From positions 62,001-126,000 of the forward strand of contig CAJNDS010000366.1 in NCBI GenBank assembly GCA_905221605.1: DNA of 64,000 nucleotides, given 5' to 3'. This stretch comes from Symbiodinium natans. Its lineage: Eukaryota > Sar > Dinophyceae > Suessiales > Symbiodiniaceae. The position numbers and the translations under genes were made by a program. Each line of letters begins with the position of its first letter. The first letter of the stretch is position 1. Positions 31,401-42,866 of the stretch are shown piece after piece. The notes under the pieces were generated by a model. The model made no database searches and was not told the DNA's origin. It worked only from the letters and a program-made list of their open reading frames with translations.

Positions 31401-34400
31401 ATGCTGGAGGTCCCAGCCCTAACGCGCTATCATCCCCATTACCCACGTAAGCTCCAAACTCAAAGTCCTTTCGCAGCAGGGCTCCCGAAACTCCGAACCT
31501 CAAGTGCTCAAGCCTTTGCCTTCCACGGGAACTCACCTTCCCCCCCGCAAGATGCTGGAGGCACAGTGAATCCAGATGAGGTGGTCGAAAATCCGTGGTC
31601 GAAGCTGGAGAAGATCTTTATTTCGACGGCCAACACGCATAGTTCCCAAACCTTGGATCGTCTGCGAGTCAAGATTGGGCCTGAAACCTCGTCGATCTCG
31701 ATGGACAGATACCAGACGATGGTCAGAGCTCTCTTCGTTGAGCTTGTGGCGGAGTCTGGGCTAAATATGCATAGCTTTCCGAGCGTGGATCGAGACGAGG
31801 ATTTCCTGAAAATCTATCTCCCGCTGGATGGGCCGATCATTGAGCACATGGCCGAGCACCTGGACTATGCCATGCCTTTCAAGACAAGTGTTTACGAGAT
31901 AATCAAACCCCATGGCCCCTACCCTGGCCGGGAGCCCATGCACGATTCCCAGGGTCGACATCTGGTGGCTTGGGATCGTTTCAGCATACACGAAGCCAAC
32001 CGCTTCGAACCCTTCAGCAAAAGGGATTCCATTCGATTATTGGAGTTCTGGCTGGATGAGTGGGTCAGCTTGGACGAGATGGAAAGACAAGGTGGGGCAT
32101 GTGCATATGTATTTTTAACCTGCATATTCCTTGCTTGCTTGCATGTTGAAGCAGCATCTGCGGCAGGAATCATCACTTGCTACTTTCCATGCCCCGAACC
32201 CGATGCGCTCGCAAACTTGCACAACCACTTCCTGAATCTGTGCAAGTGGGTGCACTTCCAGGGAGACCAAGCAGACGAGCTCAGCGCCTAGACTCGGCCT
32301 AAAATCTTGCAACGTGAGGGGTCATAGCAGAACAGTAGGAGGGAACTTCATCAAAGCCTTCGGCAAGCTGAGCAGGTCTCGTTGGTGTCTAAGGAAAGCA
32401 GGTTTTTTTTTGCAGTGTTCGGGCAAAGCAACTCTTCAGGTGACTACTTCGGTGCAGAGATCGGCTTCTACTTCCGCTTCTTGGGATATGTGTGCCGCTT
32501 TCCTTGCATTCGGTGGGAGGTCGCGGGGTTCATCCATAAGATGAGAAAGATGCGAAAGGCACCTTTAGCAAACGCCTGGCGGAGGCCATGCTCTGTCGCT
32601 GCTTGCCTTTCTGGGGCTTGTGATATATATAGCCCGCCATCCTGGCATTCGCTCCTTGGTCGCAAAATGCACTGTCGGTTAAGATTTGTTCTTAAGATCT
32701 GTTCAGTGCTCGAAAACAACCCTCAGGTAGTGAGAGCTTCATACCGCAGCAGTGGCTTGGACGTGTGCGCACTGGACTCGCCGCCGTGTACTCGGCCTCC
32801 TGCCTGCATGTGCCTGTGTTCCAGTGTCTGCGATCGAGAGGATCAAGATGGGTGGGATGTTGAGTGTGTTCCCCGGTGTTTCTCTTGGTTTTCCTGGGAG
32901 TTTCAGTTGCTGGCAAAGATCTCGTTCGCCAACAGCTTTGGGATAGGAGAGGCCTTGTAACTCGCCGACCTCACAGAGAGCTGTCAGTCCGCCTGGACAT
33001 TCCGCACTTAAGGGGCGGCGGGGGTGGTGGAATCCGTAGAAGGTGTGGGCTGCCATCTTGCTTGTCTTCTGGGCGATCACCACAGCGAGAATTCGCGTGC
33101 GATGGGGCCTGGATGATATCGACGCTCGGACATGCAGGGCAGGGGGGAAGGAAGGATACATTCAGGGTCGAAATTTGGACGACCTCCGGCGTGCTAGAGT
33201 GAAAGCGCTACTTAGATGAGTGTACTCTTGAGTTCCCACTTCTGTATACACATTTTTCCGATGCTGGCGGCTCGCTTACATGCCGAACAAGCACCTCCGC
33301 AATGGCAAAGGTCCCAAACTACCACTTGGAATGACAGCCTCAAGAATCCGCTTGAGGAATTGAGACCCTTAATTTTGCAGGCTGACCGACAGACTGCCAA
33401 AATGAAGAAGTTTTGACACTCGGTCTGAGGTTGCCCTCGATTTTCTTTTTCTCCGCGCCCCCTCCCTCTCCCTCTCCCCCTCCCCCTCCCCCCCTCCCGC
33501 TCCCGCTCCCGCTCCCTCTCCCTCTCCCTCTCTGCCCCTCTCCTTACCCATATCTGTTGTTCCCCAAAACAGGTTTCTGTGGCTGGTTCCTCCTTCGGGC
33601 CCCGTGCCCCGAGTTTGCTGCCTCCGTGGCTCCCTTAGCTCTCTTGCTGGCTCTTGTGCGTCCACCAGCTCCATGCCATACCGTGGGGCCCGAGCTTGGT
33701 CACACACTGCTGTGATGGATATCTGGCTCGGGCCAAAGCTTCTAGGTGGTAGCTGTATACTCTCTTTATATTCTCTAAGTCAGGACACTGGTTTGAAGCC
33801 TAGCGTAGCAGCCATGTGCATCGAGCAGAGTTTCAGGTTATTTTCCGAACGTGCACATACAACCCAGGCTACACGACTTGGTGTACTGATTTTCTTCAGG
33901 GCATCGTTTGCAAGTGAAATGCAATTTTCCTGGGGTCTGGTGGCAATGTGCAAATCATACGCGGAGAAGCCATTTTTGCAGCAAACGAGATGAGATTGAA
34001 GTTCTCCAAAACTAGTATTGAAGGAACCGCGGTTCATGGAGATTTTTTGAGTTCAGAGGGCTTTTTTGGGGCTCATAAGGTTTAGGGCTCTTTTGGACTC
34101 ACCGGGATTGGGGCTTTCGGGCCTAGGGGGTTTGGCATTTTAGGGCTTTGGCGGCTCGCGGGCTTTATGGTTTTTGCGGTTTGGGGGTGTTGTGAGTTTA
34201 GGGCTTTTCGGCTGTTCGGGCAGCTGGGGTCGGCGTGGTTCAGGGCTGCTACGGTTCAGGGCTTTTGGGGTGCTTCGGGCTTTGAGTGTTTAGGGCCTTT
34301 GGGCTCTTCGGTTTGAGGCTTTTTGGGGGCTTGTAGGGTTGAGGGACTTGTCTTTGTGGGGCTTGTCGGGTTGTAGGGTTTGCGGGGTTGGCGGGCCTAT

Positions 34401-37400
34401 GATGAGGGATCAGGGTTTTTACGGCTTAGGGCTGTAGGGCCTGGGGCTCTGAGTCGAGGTTCATGGCTTGGTCAGTGAATAAGCGCGCTTTCTCGCCCTA
34501 GAGTTCAAAGCCCTAGGGCGGCCCTGTCACGAGACTTCTTATCCCTCTTACCCACAACATCAGAGGTCGGCAAAGCAGAGAATTGGCCAGCTTAAATCGA
34601 ACGGCTGTCTATGCCGGGTATTCGCGGAAAAAACCCGGAATTATCCCATGCAACATGTCTGATGCTTTCGGAGGCTTTCACATGGCTCTTTTGCTAGGCA
34701 GCCAGGTTTTCAGACAAGTGTCCTGGCTTGAAAGCACATCTCATCCCATCATTGCACAAACAACCCCTGTTCTCCATGCAAAGCTGGCGCTGCCTCCTGA
34801 TCCACTGAAGAATGTGCTTAGCCTGCGCAGAAGTCTCAAGGAACGGGGACAATGAGACCAAGATCCAAGATATGAGGAAACTCCACAACTTGAAAACGGA
34901 ATCCAACACCTCTCTCCCTGCTTCTGTATCTTACCACCACCCGTGCCATTGTGGAGCGCATATCCCTTCATATTTCATGTGCCGTGTGTGTTTCAGCCAC
35001 ACGCCTTTTTTCAGTTAACAGCTGGGGCGGCCTCTGATAGGTGGACTATGAGCAAATCAACCCCGACTGGGAGCCCAAGCAGCCAAGTGCCTGGTGGCCG
35101 TTGATTGTGAACGTCCTTGGGCTGAACAGGCTGAACCTGTGATGTTCTCCTTTCATGCCCGAAGTCCTGGGGGTATCGAGAAATGTCCAACACTAGCTCA
35201 GGTTCTCACTGGCATGTACTTGGCGGTCTACATCGGAGCCATCTCACTTGTTCTGAACTGGCAGTTCTCAACGCAAGACGATGAGAATCAGAGCTGGGCG
35301 ACTTTGGCACCTCTGATCCTGACGGCGATCATCAAGCTTGGCAGCTTGTCGTGGACATGGATAGCCCCGGCCATCGTGCGTCTGGAGAGCCTCCGATGCA
35401 TTGCATCTTGCACACAACATCGTGTTCTATATGATTCTTGTCGACTGCATTGCTGACCCCAGGAACCATCGACGCGAGGACGACAAAGTCGAGAAACTGT
35501 CCTCTGTCCTGGCTGTGGTGAAGAATCTCGGCTCAACTGCAGGCCAACTGGTCCAAAGAAGCATGTAACAAACCTGTGCAGGAAGCTTGTTTGCGAGAGG
35601 CTGTTTGCAGAGCCCCTGACAGCCGGGGGAATCTCTTCATGGGGTCGTGGAAAGCTCTTTTCCGAATTTCGGAAGCCGTGCCTTCTTGCTGAAATCTGCA
35701 AAGCAGTGCCGTGCACAATATGGGGGTTTCCGAAAATCGGGGTACCTTGTTTGGGGGTCCCTTTAAGGGGATGCTGTTCTATTTGGGGTATAAAGGGGTA
35801 CCCCTTGTGGGAAATATCCACATCTCGCGGCGGAGCTTTGTTGCTCGATTGGGTGCAGCGCTGTCCCCGTGGGCATGGAAAAGGGGCGTCACACCCGCGG
35901 CCTGAAGCCGAAGCCGAATGACCTCAGGGCGCAATCAGCCAGAGCAGAAGCAGTGCTGAAACAGTCGCCCGCGGTCAATATAGGATATATATATATATGT
36001 CTTTATTCACATACAAGTGAAGGCAAACTACCAGATGATGGGGGTAGAAGCTCGATGCCACAAACTCAATTGCAAAGAGCGGTGTGCCTGACATTTTGGC
36101 AACAAGCGCAACATGTCTCAACATCATCACCGGACGGGCATGCATAGTGACTGGCACGCATAGCAATTTCCAAGCATACCTGGTTCAAAGCGCAGTTCAC
36201 AGATGCTAGCACGAAAGGTCCAAAACCCCTTGGGTGCTTGCTTTGTCTTGCTAACGTGACCTTGCAAGCCGCAGCAAACTCGCAAAGCAAGTGCTGCATG
36301 GTCCACAGCCGGTCTTCTCCAAAGTTCCATCAAGGAATGATGCGAAGAGCGGAAAGCCCCAAAAGGCTTGACCACAAAAAAACTAGAACTGGTACAAAGA
36401 CAAGTTTCTTGTGACTGTTCGTTCCAACGCTGAGGCTCTTTGTGGCCCTCTTCCCCTTCATCTCCTCGTGCTTCCTTGCAACCCTCTACCAGCAACATGG
36501 CGTCAGATCTCGAAGCCGCAGCCCTCGAAGTGAGCCAATTTTTTTTGCAAACCCTGGCATGGCCATCCCCTAAGGTCCACCTGTGGAGACAACTTTGAGG
36601 AGGCTGTGGCAGCAACATGGCCAGAGAACCTGGCCACAGCATCCCTTTCGGCGGAGTCCCTCGAGGCTGAGAGGGCCCAAGGGGGGAGTTCTCCAAAAAG
36701 GTGCTAACGACTGTGCATCAAGAATAGGACTCTTGAGGTTTCATTCAAAAAGCTCTGACGACTTGGCACTCTTCTTGCAGGCTATCAAGCTGTATAGCTT
36801 CGAGAAAGATGGCCGTGTTTGTTTTCATGGCTGTCACCCAGCAAGTCTCGCATTCGCAGCAGCTCCCTGCCTTTCGGAATGTGTAGAACGCCTCGCAGGT
36901 CATTGTCATGAGCCGCATACTTTGCTTACCATCTTGCCTGTAGCAACTGTCGCATCGGGTTCTGACCTAGGAATGGTCGGAGACGACCTGCGACAAGAGC
37001 GTGTCTTTAAATCTTCAGACGTGCTTCGGACAAAGATGGATAAAGCTGCTGTTTCTGCTTTGTTGGCGTTTGGCAGTGATTCAGATCTTTGTGAAATCCG
37101 CATGACGGATGCTGTGACCTGGCAGACACTGGCAAACATCGGTCATCGGGCATTTAAACAGGCACCGCCCTGTGCCTTACCAGGTACTTCCTCTTCAACG
37201 TCGCCCTGGAGATGGTCTTTCTGATCATTCCCATCGCCATCTCGTACTTCGAGATTCGGAAGGAACGCCGCAAGAAGGAGAGGGACGGCACCGAGTTTGT
37301 CTATTCATTACTGCAGTGGGAAGCCAAGAAGTTCAAGTACGAGTGGAACTCCTGGGGTGGTGACAAGACCAACGATTACCTGGACCTCGCGAGGCTCAGA

Positions 37401-38865
37401 CTGCCATTGGCTCCTTTGGGTAGCTGGAATCAGCTGGAACAGCAGAGCGTTCAAATCAGCAGTTCATCCTTCGTGCGTAGTGTTCTGTGTGCACACATGC
37501 CCGGTAGATCGTGCCATTTTGTGGTGGCTCTTCGACACGTGTCGCATTGAAAGAGAGATGTTCCAAGGATCTCTTATGCTGTGGTCGTTTGCTTCGGAAT
37601 CATCTCGCCGGTCATGGCCACCGTTGCCCTCGTTTCGCTCCTGAACCTGGGCCGTGCGAGTTCAGTCGGATTGACAGGAGGGTTATGAATTTGCATAGGA
37701 ACCAACAGAACTGCACTGATCTCCGGAAGTCTCAGCTCGGGGCTGGATAGATTTCGTCTCCAGTTGAATGCCAAAACGTGCCAAAGAGTGCAAGAACGCG
37801 CAATAAAGCCGTATGCTGTCGCCCCTCTCATGATGGCAAGTGTGCTTGAAAAGCTTGGCCGCGGTCCTGCCGAGGATCTCGCTTCGCCTGCGCTGCTATA
37901 GGACTGCTTTAGGAAGACCTTCTAACGCTGCGAAGAATTGCAATTTTGCCGGACATCGCGACCCTCAGTCTTAATTAAGTGCAACTGTGGACCAAGCTCC
38001 CGGTGAGGATGATCTACGTGACTCGCAGGCTCTCGACTTGAAGATCTGTGCGTGATTCTATAGGACTTCGCGTCTCACGAGGCAGCCCCATGTGTCGCGG
38101 TAGTCTTTGTGTTACCTTGGAGGCCCCTGCCACGTGCCAGTGCTGGCTTGGGAGTTTGGGAGAACGTTTTCTCCGGGATCCTTGTCAGAGCTTCATGCGG
38201 CGAACTCTTCCGCTCTCCTACACTAGGGCATGGTAGAGCCATGTAGAGCTGACCCCCTGGGGGGCTCAGAACCTCTGAATCATGTATGAGGATAAACACC
38301 CTGGCCGTCGTGATCAATGTGGGCCTGGCCGCTGTTTTTTTCTATCCCATGCGAATGAAGTCAGCTAGCCACCTGGCTTCAGCTTGAACAGTCTGTCTTC
38401 GTTTTGTCAAACCGTGTATTATCTTGTCTTGCAGAGTTTGCATCATGCACGGCTACGTAGCTGCCGTCCTGCAGGTGTCTCAGTTGCACTTAGAAAGTCT
38501 AGGGAAATCGCAGCACTCGGGCCTGAAGGTGAAAAGTTTGCCATCTTCGTGGTCGCCGAGCATGTGGTTCTGCTTGTGCAGTTCGCCGTCAAGCTCGTTG
38601 TGCCTGCGAAGCCGTCGGACATTTCCCACATCGAAGCCGGTCAGCATGAAGGGTGTTTGATGCCACAGTCCTGTTGGCTGCACATGCATCGCAAGCCCAG
38701 GAGGCCTACAACATGCACGTCAAGAGGGCGTTGCAAGTTCGGCAGTCTGGCATGAAGCGATTCGTGCGATATAAGACTAACCTCAGCCACATCAATCTGG
38801 ATGTGAATCCCGACGGCTTACAAAGTGATGCCGGGGAGTCCACAGAGGAGGGCGACTGCTGGTGA
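31401..38865 (+). CDS. Anoctamin (TMEM16) calcium-activated channel/scramblase
   Basis: Many exons match the anoctamin family in order. Exon 1 (31401-32091) encodes the cytosolic N-terminal region. 32167 to about 32283 continues it. 32440 onward has DYFGAEIGFYFRFLG, matching the IRDYFGEKIGxYFAWLG motif. 32569 to about 32658 (LSLLAFLGLVIYIARH) and 33043 onward (VWAAILLVFWAITTARIRVR) are the first spans. 35041 to about 35112 has YEQINPDWEPKQPSAWWP. 35202-35386 and 35463 onward give a span ending LENHRREDD, matching ENHRTxxEYED. 37184-37393 has KTNDYLDLA, and 37568 onward has ISYAVVVCFGIISPVM, matching DDYLExxIQFGYVxLF. 38291 has INTLAVVINVGLAAVFFYPM. 38475-38639 has AEHVVLLVQFAVKLVVPAKP, matching the final-span EHVV motif. 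38669-38865 is the C-terminus with stop. Exons between 35560 and 37184 are not fully identified. The start codon is tentative. Confidence 0.87.
32092..32166 (+). other. 75-nt intron that keeps the reading frame
   Basis: Between CAAG|GTGGGG and GGCAG|GAATCA. It is divisible by three with no in-frame stop, so its retention would add 25 mostly hydrophobic residues. Splicing gives MERQGIITCYFPCPEPDALA. The canonical GT-AG ends favour splicing. Confidence 0.6.
33445..33545. repeat. C/T-rich low-complexity tract
   Basis: CCCTCC and CCCTCT units, almost pure pyrimidine on +, inside the large anoctamin intron between about 33150 and 35040. Confidence 0.9.
34030..34460. repeat. Long degenerate telomere-like tract in an anoctamin intron
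   Basis: About 430 bp of diverged TTTAGGG, TTTGGGG, GTAGGGTT and TTTTGGGGCT units in the G-rich orientation on +. There is no coding frame in this part of the intron. It is the longest such tract in the window. Confidence 0.7.
35719..35823. mobile_element. MITE-like repeat copy 1
   Basis: About 105 bp starting TGGGGGTTTCCGAAAATCGG and ending GGGAAATATCCA. The two ends are imperfect inverted complements (GGGTTTCC versus GGAAATATCC), and internal GGGGTACC and GGTACCCC blocks are also inverted. A related element lies at 44039-44128. In translation it gives the ENRGTLFGGPFKG-type peptide often seen as spurious protein in dinoflagellate gene models (recalled, not checked). It is intronic to the anoctamin gene. 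Confidence 0.6.
36583..37180 (+). other. Long open frame inside the anoctamin locus
   Basis: A 213-codon + frame runs from 36583 to 37224. Up to about 37180 its composition is protein-like, for example ALFLQAIKLYSFEKDGRVCF, SGSDLGMVGDDLRQERVFKS and DKAAVSALLAFGSDSDLCEI. It does not match the anoctamin sequence expected between the ENHR motif and the next membrane span. It could be an exonic insertion, a diverged loop, or an intron that happens to be open. Confidence 0.35.
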
Positions 38866-39355
38866 GATTGGAGTTGCACGTGGGAGTTTCACGTGGGTTC
38901 GCTGGTCCAGCGGAGCAGTTTCCATGAAAGCCCCAGATCGCAAAACAACGGGGCCCCTGATCCCAAAACAGGCGGGCTCAGCAGGCTTTTATATTTTGTG
39001 TGGTTGGGAGGTTGAGGGTGTAGGGTTTACTGGGTTGAGGGTTTGTTTGCGAGGTCGCCCCGCGTTTGTCGATCAGGGTCTTCGCTTTAGCATCCGGGAC
39101 CTCCTTGTACGACCAGCCTCGATTGTCGTAAAACTACGTTTCCAGATGCTGCCACTGCCCTCAGAAGCCCACCTCATAGGTTGTTACTCGGGTAGGCTAG
39201 CCACGCCCTTTGATAGGCAAACAGGGTAGCACATGGCTGCAATTGCAAGCCCATCTCAGCAATGCCAGGACTGTGCGGTGTTGCAACCGGCCAAACGAAC
39301 CTGCGAAAAAAGGAGAGACAAAACTAGTGCAGGAAGTTCATAGCCTGCATAGAGA

Positions 39356-39616
39356 TTGCACCGCGTTGTTGCGCCATTTGGCCCCATGGTGCCCCTCAAT
39401 GTGCAAGATAATGCAAGAGATCATACTCGTGTCGACCTGCTGGTTGCCGAGGCTTCTACATTCCTGCTCGCTCTGCAGTCATCCGCGTGGCTTCCTCCGG
39501 ACGACTTCGGGGACGAAGCAGAGGATGGTGTTGAGGCCGGCCAGAATCGTCTTGAGTGCAGTCGCTTAGAGGAATGTTCGTGCTTACCACAGGCATTCAG
39601 CAAGACAGCCCCATGA
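39356..39616 (+). CDS. Open frame of 86 codons, hypothetical
   Basis: It reads VVAPFGPMVPLNVQDNARDH, then VDLLVAEASTFLLALQSSAW and an acidic stretch DDFGDEAEDGVEAGQ, to a stop at 39616. It is protein-like and about 500 bp downstream of the anoctamin stop. No family is recognised. Confidence 0.4.
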   Translation: MHRVVAPFGPMVPLNVQDNARDHTRVDLLVAEASTFLLALQSSAWLPPDDFGDEAEDGVEAGQNRLECSRLEECSCLPQAFSKTAP

Positions 39617-39750
39617 AGGGGCCTGCGTTGCAACGAGCACAAGGGCAACAGCTGGAGTAATGCAACGTCCACATGGGTGAGCATGTTACATGCAATTGCT
39701 GGGGTTCGTGGGGTTCACATGCTTTAGTGCTCCTGTATTTTGTGCAGGCC

Positions 39751-39933
39751 TCGCCGCTGCGCTGCCCTGGCGAACTGGTGGCTGGCACCGCGGCGGTCCG
39801 GGCGGCATTGCCGGACTCCGGGGAACCGGAAAGAACATTTGGGCACTTTCGGAGTCAGAGATGCTCGGAGTCTAGGGCTTGTACAGGGTTTGCTGAGGGG
39901 GAAGAGAGCGGAAAGATGGGGTGGAGAGCATGA
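39751..39933 (+). CDS. Exon-like segment, frame ambiguous
   Basis: After a TGTGCAG acceptor two + frames are open. One reads ELVAGTAAVRAALPDSGEPE and continues to 39933. The other reads TGGWHRGGPGGIAGLRGTGK, Gly-rich, to 39875. The first has more ordinary composition. No motif is recognised. Confidence 0.35.
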   Translation, partial: SPLRCPGELVAGTAAVRAALPDSGEPERTFGHFRSQRCSESRACTGFAEGEESGKMGWRA

Positions 39934-40022
39934 ACGTCCAGGATGCTGGGCTGCTCAAGGGCCGCCTGTGCTCGGCCGTCACTGGCCGCGGGCTCAGAGA
40001 GAGCTCTCCGCGATGTTTTCTT

Positions 40023-40039
40023 CCCCCCCCCCCCCCCCC
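40023..40039. repeat. 17-C homopolymer close to an acceptor
   Basis: Seventeen C followed by GTTTTGTCCCCGCAG, giving an extreme polypyrimidine tract ahead of an AG. Confidence 0.9.
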
Positions 40040-40279
40040 GTTTTGTCCCCGCAGCGGAGAAACCGAGTCTTTCCTGTTGTAGTTCCTGTTTTGCATGCCA
40101 GGTGCCTTTGCAGAGGCTTTGGGTGTCGTCACCGAGCCCAGCATTGAGCTGGTGATGAAGGCGCATCATGCATCATGGTGTTGAGGCCAAGAAGGGAGGA
40201 TGCTTCCACCTGTGCTCATGCCAAAGTCAGGAAGAGTGAAGAGTGACCCCTGCTGAGCTTGGCGTGTGCCCTGTGCCAG

Positions 40280-40826
40280 GTCTTGAAGGGCTTTGTGTCA
40301 GAAAGCCCAGTGGGACCCGACAGCGCGACAGCCATCTACGGCTACCTGGAGCGGGAAGGTGGCCCTTCAACGCGTTTCTCCTCAGGATTTTTTCTGAGTT
40401 GTTTTGGCTGTTTTGGCTGGGCTGTCAGCTCCTTGCACTCGCACGGAAGCGTTGAAGCATTCTTCCCGTTTTTGCGAATTTTTTCAGTCGCAGTCAGCAG
40501 GCGCTGACTTGGCCGAGTTGCGAAGGATGCCGCCTCCAACTCGGTGGCTCGCGTGCCGATGGCTTGATATGGCTTAAAAAACCCCGCAGACTTGTTAGGT
40601 CCGTGGTGGTCGCCGCTGGAGCTGCAGCACGCGTTCCTGCTGACGTGGTGTGGGAGGAGACCCCAAGAGAGAATCATAACATGACAGATCTATCGCCGAT
40701 GCAGACTGCCTACAGCAAGGATGCAAACTGCGATCTTCCGGCCTTGCAGCAGCTCTACAGCGCTACCGCCTCAAGGGAGATCGGTCCTCGACGTGTTTTG
40801 AGTGGCGTATTCCAAGCTGTGCTGAG
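40280..40826 (+). CDS. Two short exons, unrecognised spliced gene
   Basis: 40280-40358 (79 nt) lies between a GTGCCAG acceptor and a GGGAAG|GTGGCC donor and reads VLKGFVSESPVGPDSATAIY then GYLERE. 40688-40826, between an ACAG acceptor and a GCTGAG|GTACGG donor, reads ADADCLQQGCKLRSSGLAAA and LQRYRLKGDRSSTCFEWRIP. Both have clear coding character. The function is unknown. Confidence 0.5.
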
Positions 40827-41451
40827 GTACGGTGGCGTCGGTTCTTCGTCATCGGCCTGGGTGTGCCGGAACGGCCGACACCGGAGCAGGCCGTTCATGG
40901 GACAGTTTGCTTCCCATTGCTATGGTCTCAGCACAGAAGACAAATTTCTACATGGACTCACACGCTACTGCAAGTTCCGGCCGCCGGCCGCTCCCACAAT
41001 GTTGGCAGGTGCTTCGGCGCTTAGACCAACTGAGCGCCAGCACAGCACCCAGCGCTGCACTGTGGCCGTGCCTTGGCAGAAGTAGGAGAGCTTAAAGGCT
41101 TAGAGAACTTAATTTCAACAGGTCCTTGCCCCTGGGTCTCACGAGTACAAAATGAGTACCCGGCAAGGTTTTGGGAGATGGTTGCATGGTTAACGTTAAA
41201 ACATTTTGAAACGGGGTCTCTATTTGATTCTTTTTGGGCACCCTGTGGGTTCGCATCAAGCAGCCCCAAAAGGGCAAAAGGGTGGCTGGCCTTGGCCTGT
41301 GGTGCATGCTGGGATATGCTGGGTGCATGGCCAGGCTCCTCCTTCGCGTGGCCAAGGACTGCCAGTTTTTGTGAGCATCACGTTGGCCCACGAATCCGCA
41401 CCTTGCTTGAAGGTCTTAGGTAGATGCAACCGGGGAGAGTTACACCTTGAG

Positions 41452-41955
41452 AGGAGATATCCGACACCTCTTCTGCTGATGCAGAAGGCTTCTGGCAGAT
41501 TGGGCGTATGCAAGCACGGGTCGTTGATCATCTTGGGTCGGCGCGTCCTCCCTGAACCCCCCCCCCCCCCCTAATGTGCAATCCTGCGCAGCTTGGGCTG
41601 CGATGCCGGCAGCGCTGGCTGCCCGGCGCTGCGTGCCACTGCAGTTGGGCGGCCTTGGCGCCCCAAAGGAAGGTGCACCAGACTCCACAGGTGTTTGTCT
41701 CGGTTTGTTTCTGCTTCAGTGCGCAGGTGTCGTTCTCGAGGGGGACTACGCCGGGATTCCCGAGGCAGCCCTCGCCACACTCCGGGCCGAGGCACCCCTC
41801 GCAGCTGTGCCGACAGGGAAGGATGCAGAGCCCGGGTCCCAGCACAGCATGCGCAGCAACTTTGGGGCTTTTTGGCTTCGGCTTCTGAGCTGGAGGCACT
41901 GGCCAGGCCTTGCCAACGCGCTCGGGCTGAAAAGCCTCGCGTCGGCCGGAGCCTG
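41452..41955 (+). CDS. Exon series, unrecognised
   Basis: 41452 to about 41553 follows a CTTGAG acceptor and reads EEISDTSSADAEGFWQIGRM, then QARVVDHLGSARPP. After a 15-C run and the GTGCGCAG acceptor near 41728, a frame reads GVVLEGDYAGIPEAALATLR, then AEAPLAAVPTGKDAEPGS. A different frame from about 41870 reads SASELEALARPCQRARAEKP. Together these suggest at least three exons of a soluble protein. No family is recognised. Confidence 0.4.
41557..41571. repeat. 15-C homopolymer
   Basis: Fifteen C, followed 18 bases later by a GCGCAG acceptor-like site. Confidence 0.9.
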
Positions 41956-42509
41956 AGAAGTGAGTTTCTGAAAACGAGCCGTGAAGGAACACAATGAAAC
42001 TGAAGAGCCTCGAGCGTACAAAACATGATCGTTTGCAGCATCATTTATTTTCATGTGAGGTGCTTTCTTTATGTCTTATCGAGTCTCTCGGGTTCATCAT
42101 AGAGTGTTTGTTTTTCTTTGTATAGAGAGACAGGGTGTTTGATGGGATACCAATCGGAAAGATCCTGCCTCACGTAGCAATTGCAGGTGTGCTGCATTAC
42201 CGCCACATTCAGCGGTGAGGAGAAACCCGCTGTTGCCCAAATCTCAGTCCACAAAGTGTGCTGTCAGCGCCGCTTATGGTACAGGCTGCACAGGTCGACT
42301 CGGCATGCAAGTTGGCAGGTTACGCCAGGCCAAGCACATTCGGTGGTCATTCACTGCATGCGGCTAGGTCATTGCAAAGGCGGTGGCTTCGCTGCTGCCC
42401 TTGGCACAACGGTTCCTCATCCACAAGCACCGAGCTGTGTACGATGCTGTCAATGTGCCTTGGATGCACCTTCACATCGTTTGTGTGGTTTGAAAGTGCA
42501 TGCGCTGCA

Positions 42510-42830
42510 TGCAGGCAGCAAGCTTGACAACAAAGCTGGAGCAGCTGAGTGTGCGAGCGACTTGATGGGCATTTTGGGGTACAGCATGAAGGGGTCCGTC
42601 AGCTTCTTTGGCGCACTTTGCGTCTCTAAGGAAGTGGATCCGCCCTTGAAGCTTCGGTGCAGCTTCTCCGCCGTGCCCGGTCAAGATCCGATCCAGGCTG
42701 AGCTTGTCCGGGGTTCGTGCTAGCCGGTAGAATTTGCCATTAGCTGACGTGTCTTGCAGGTCGAAATCGAGAGCGACTGCTACATGGAGATCAACAGCGC
42801 CTTCGCAAGCAAGACTAAGACGAGCACAAG
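42510..42830 (+). CDS. Two exon-like segments, unrecognised
   Basis: About 42515-42723 contains DLMGILGYSMKGSVSFFGAL and KEVDPPLKLRCSFSAVPGQD in one open frame. 42760-42830 (71 nt, CTTGCAG acceptor, ACAAG|GTACTT donor) reads VEIESDCYMEINSAFASKTK. The second exon has clean splice borders. The function is unknown. Confidence 0.45.
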
Positions 42831-42866
42831 GTACTTTCATGTCGTTTGTGAGTTTATCGCGCTGAG

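Noticed and set aside
35387-35462. Alternative open frame LHLAHNIVFYMILVDCIADP across an anoctamin intron
   Set aside because: The GA-AG splice rebuilds the anoctamin ENHR motif at the right spacing from the preceding span, whereas the open frame does not join the upstream exon in phase. It is not fully excluded.
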